Part shown: piece by piece, positions 63,332-64,000 of the stretch
Layout: every line of letters starts with the position of its first letter
How positions within the stretch are numbered: position 1 is the stretch's first letter
DNA from: Nematostella vectensis
Taxonomy: Eukaryota; Cnidaria; Anthozoa; Actiniaria; Edwardsiidae
NCBI RefSeq assembly: GCF_932526225.1
Contig: NC_064044.1
Span: 5,854,747 to 5,918,746, forward strand
Direction: 5' to 3'
Length of the DNA stretch: 64,000 bases
The notes under the pieces: model-generated
Told to the model about the DNA's origin: nothing
Databases searched by the model: none
Seen by the model: the letters and a program-made list of their open reading frames with translations, nothing else
Made by a program: the position numbers and the translations under genes

Positions 63332-64000
63332 AACCATTTAATTGCAATAAGTAAGAGAAAATACTATGAAAAGTACTTTAATTTTAACAAATCTAACATA
63401 AAAAATATCTGGAAAGGGATAAAAGAAATTGTCGTGCTAAAGCCTAAGGCTCATTTCACACCTTCAAAAATTGTATCTTCTAATAAGGTTTTTACCAATG
63501 TAAATGAGATAGCAAATGAGTTCAATTACTTCTTTGCTAATGTTGGCAGAAATATCAGCAACAATATTCCAAAAGTAAACACTTTATTTTCAGAATTTCT
63601 TCCAACAGCTAATTCTAACAGCTTTCTTCTAGCTCCCACATCTACAGAGGAAATTAGAAGTATAATCTTAGGAATTAAATCAGGTAAAGCTTGTGGTTCT
63701 TCTAGCCTTCCAATTACAGTTCTTAAAATACTAAGCTCTATTATTTCAAGGCCTCTGGAGATATTATACAATCTGTCCTTTTCTTCTGGCATTGTACCTG
63801 ATGCCTTCAAAATTGCACGTGTCATACCTATTTACAAATCAGGCTCTCATTTTGACACTTCTAATTTTAGACCAATATCATTATTATCTATTTTTAATCA
63901 GTTACTTGAAAGGTTAATGTATAACAGAGTCATAAAATTTCTAGACAAATACGATATTTTGTACAAAAATCAATTTGGCTTTCGAGCCAATCATTCTACA
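63332..64000 (+). CDS. Non-LTR retrotransposon reverse transcriptase, 5'-truncated, runs off the window
   Basis: 223 codons open to the window edge. Text matches the endonuclease-RT linker and first RT motifs of jockey/CR1-type LINEs: AISKRKYYEKYF and NIKNIWKGIKEIV, then STEEIRSIILGIKSGKACG, then PLEILYNLSFSSGIVPDAFK, then ARVIPIYKSG, SNFRPISLLSIFNQLLERL and NQFGFRANHST. The catalytic YADD lies beyond the edge. There is no endonuclease domain upstream and the sequence before 63,330 is unrelated, so the copy is 5'-truncated; no methionine start applies. It differs in sequence style (AT-rich codons) from the LINE fragment at 726, so it is probably another family. Confidence 0.9.

Overview
The window looks like nuclear DNA of an animal, most likely an anthozoan cnidarian (sea anemone or coral type); this is inference. 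The evidence is: genes split by GT-AG introns; a vertebrate-like mitochondrial adenylate kinase 2 and a classical aquaporin with their introns; secreted PAN/EGF/discoidin proteins of the kind expanded in cnidarians; CR1-like non-LTR retrotransposons; THAP and C2H2 transposon-type proteins; and very many short inverted-repeat elements. Nothing indicates bacterial or organellar DNA. All genes I can support are on the minus strand; the plus strand carries retrotransposon pieces and broken transposon-type ORFs.

Layout. 0-7.2 kb is a nested insertion. A repeat (250-486 and 7,090-7,213) is split by a second element (487-7,089, flanked by TGGATGG), which in turn holds a 5'-truncated LINE (723-1,320) whose 3' tail runs into a 5.7 kb satellite. 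The satellite shrinks stepwise from 27- to 23- to 18- to 4-bp units and ends in 621 uninterrupted CCTG units. 7.2-13 kb holds decayed copies of the 3' end of a discoidin gene. 12.4-22.7 kb is gene A (PAN, about ten EGF modules, F5/8C). 22.7-33.7 kb is repeat-rich, with a THAP pseudogene, a 1.4 kb segmental duplication and several MITEs. 33.8-43.8 kb holds further minus-strand EGF/discoidin exons (gene B at 33.8-36.0 kb, gene C at 39.3-43.8 kb, possibly one gene), with remarkable minisatellites in and around their introns. 47.45-52.35 kb is a TTAA-bounded inverted-repeat element with a nested hAT-like element and broken zinc-finger ORFs. 53.0-57.3 kb is a complete seven-exon AK2. 58.9-61.1 kb holds the last four exons of an aquaporin. 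From 63.3 kb to the edge is a LINE reverse transcriptase, open to the window end.

Functional reading. Genes A-C encode secreted or extracellular adhesion/lectin-like proteins made of PAN, EGF and discoidin modules; the shared 3' terminal exon pair and 3' flank show they come from local duplication. AK2 (adenine nucleotide balance in the mitochondrial intermembrane space) and the aquaporin are unrelated housekeeping or transport neighbours. The most novel signals are a LINE tail that became a multi-kilobase satellite, and a minisatellite made from copies of an exon end plus its splice donor.
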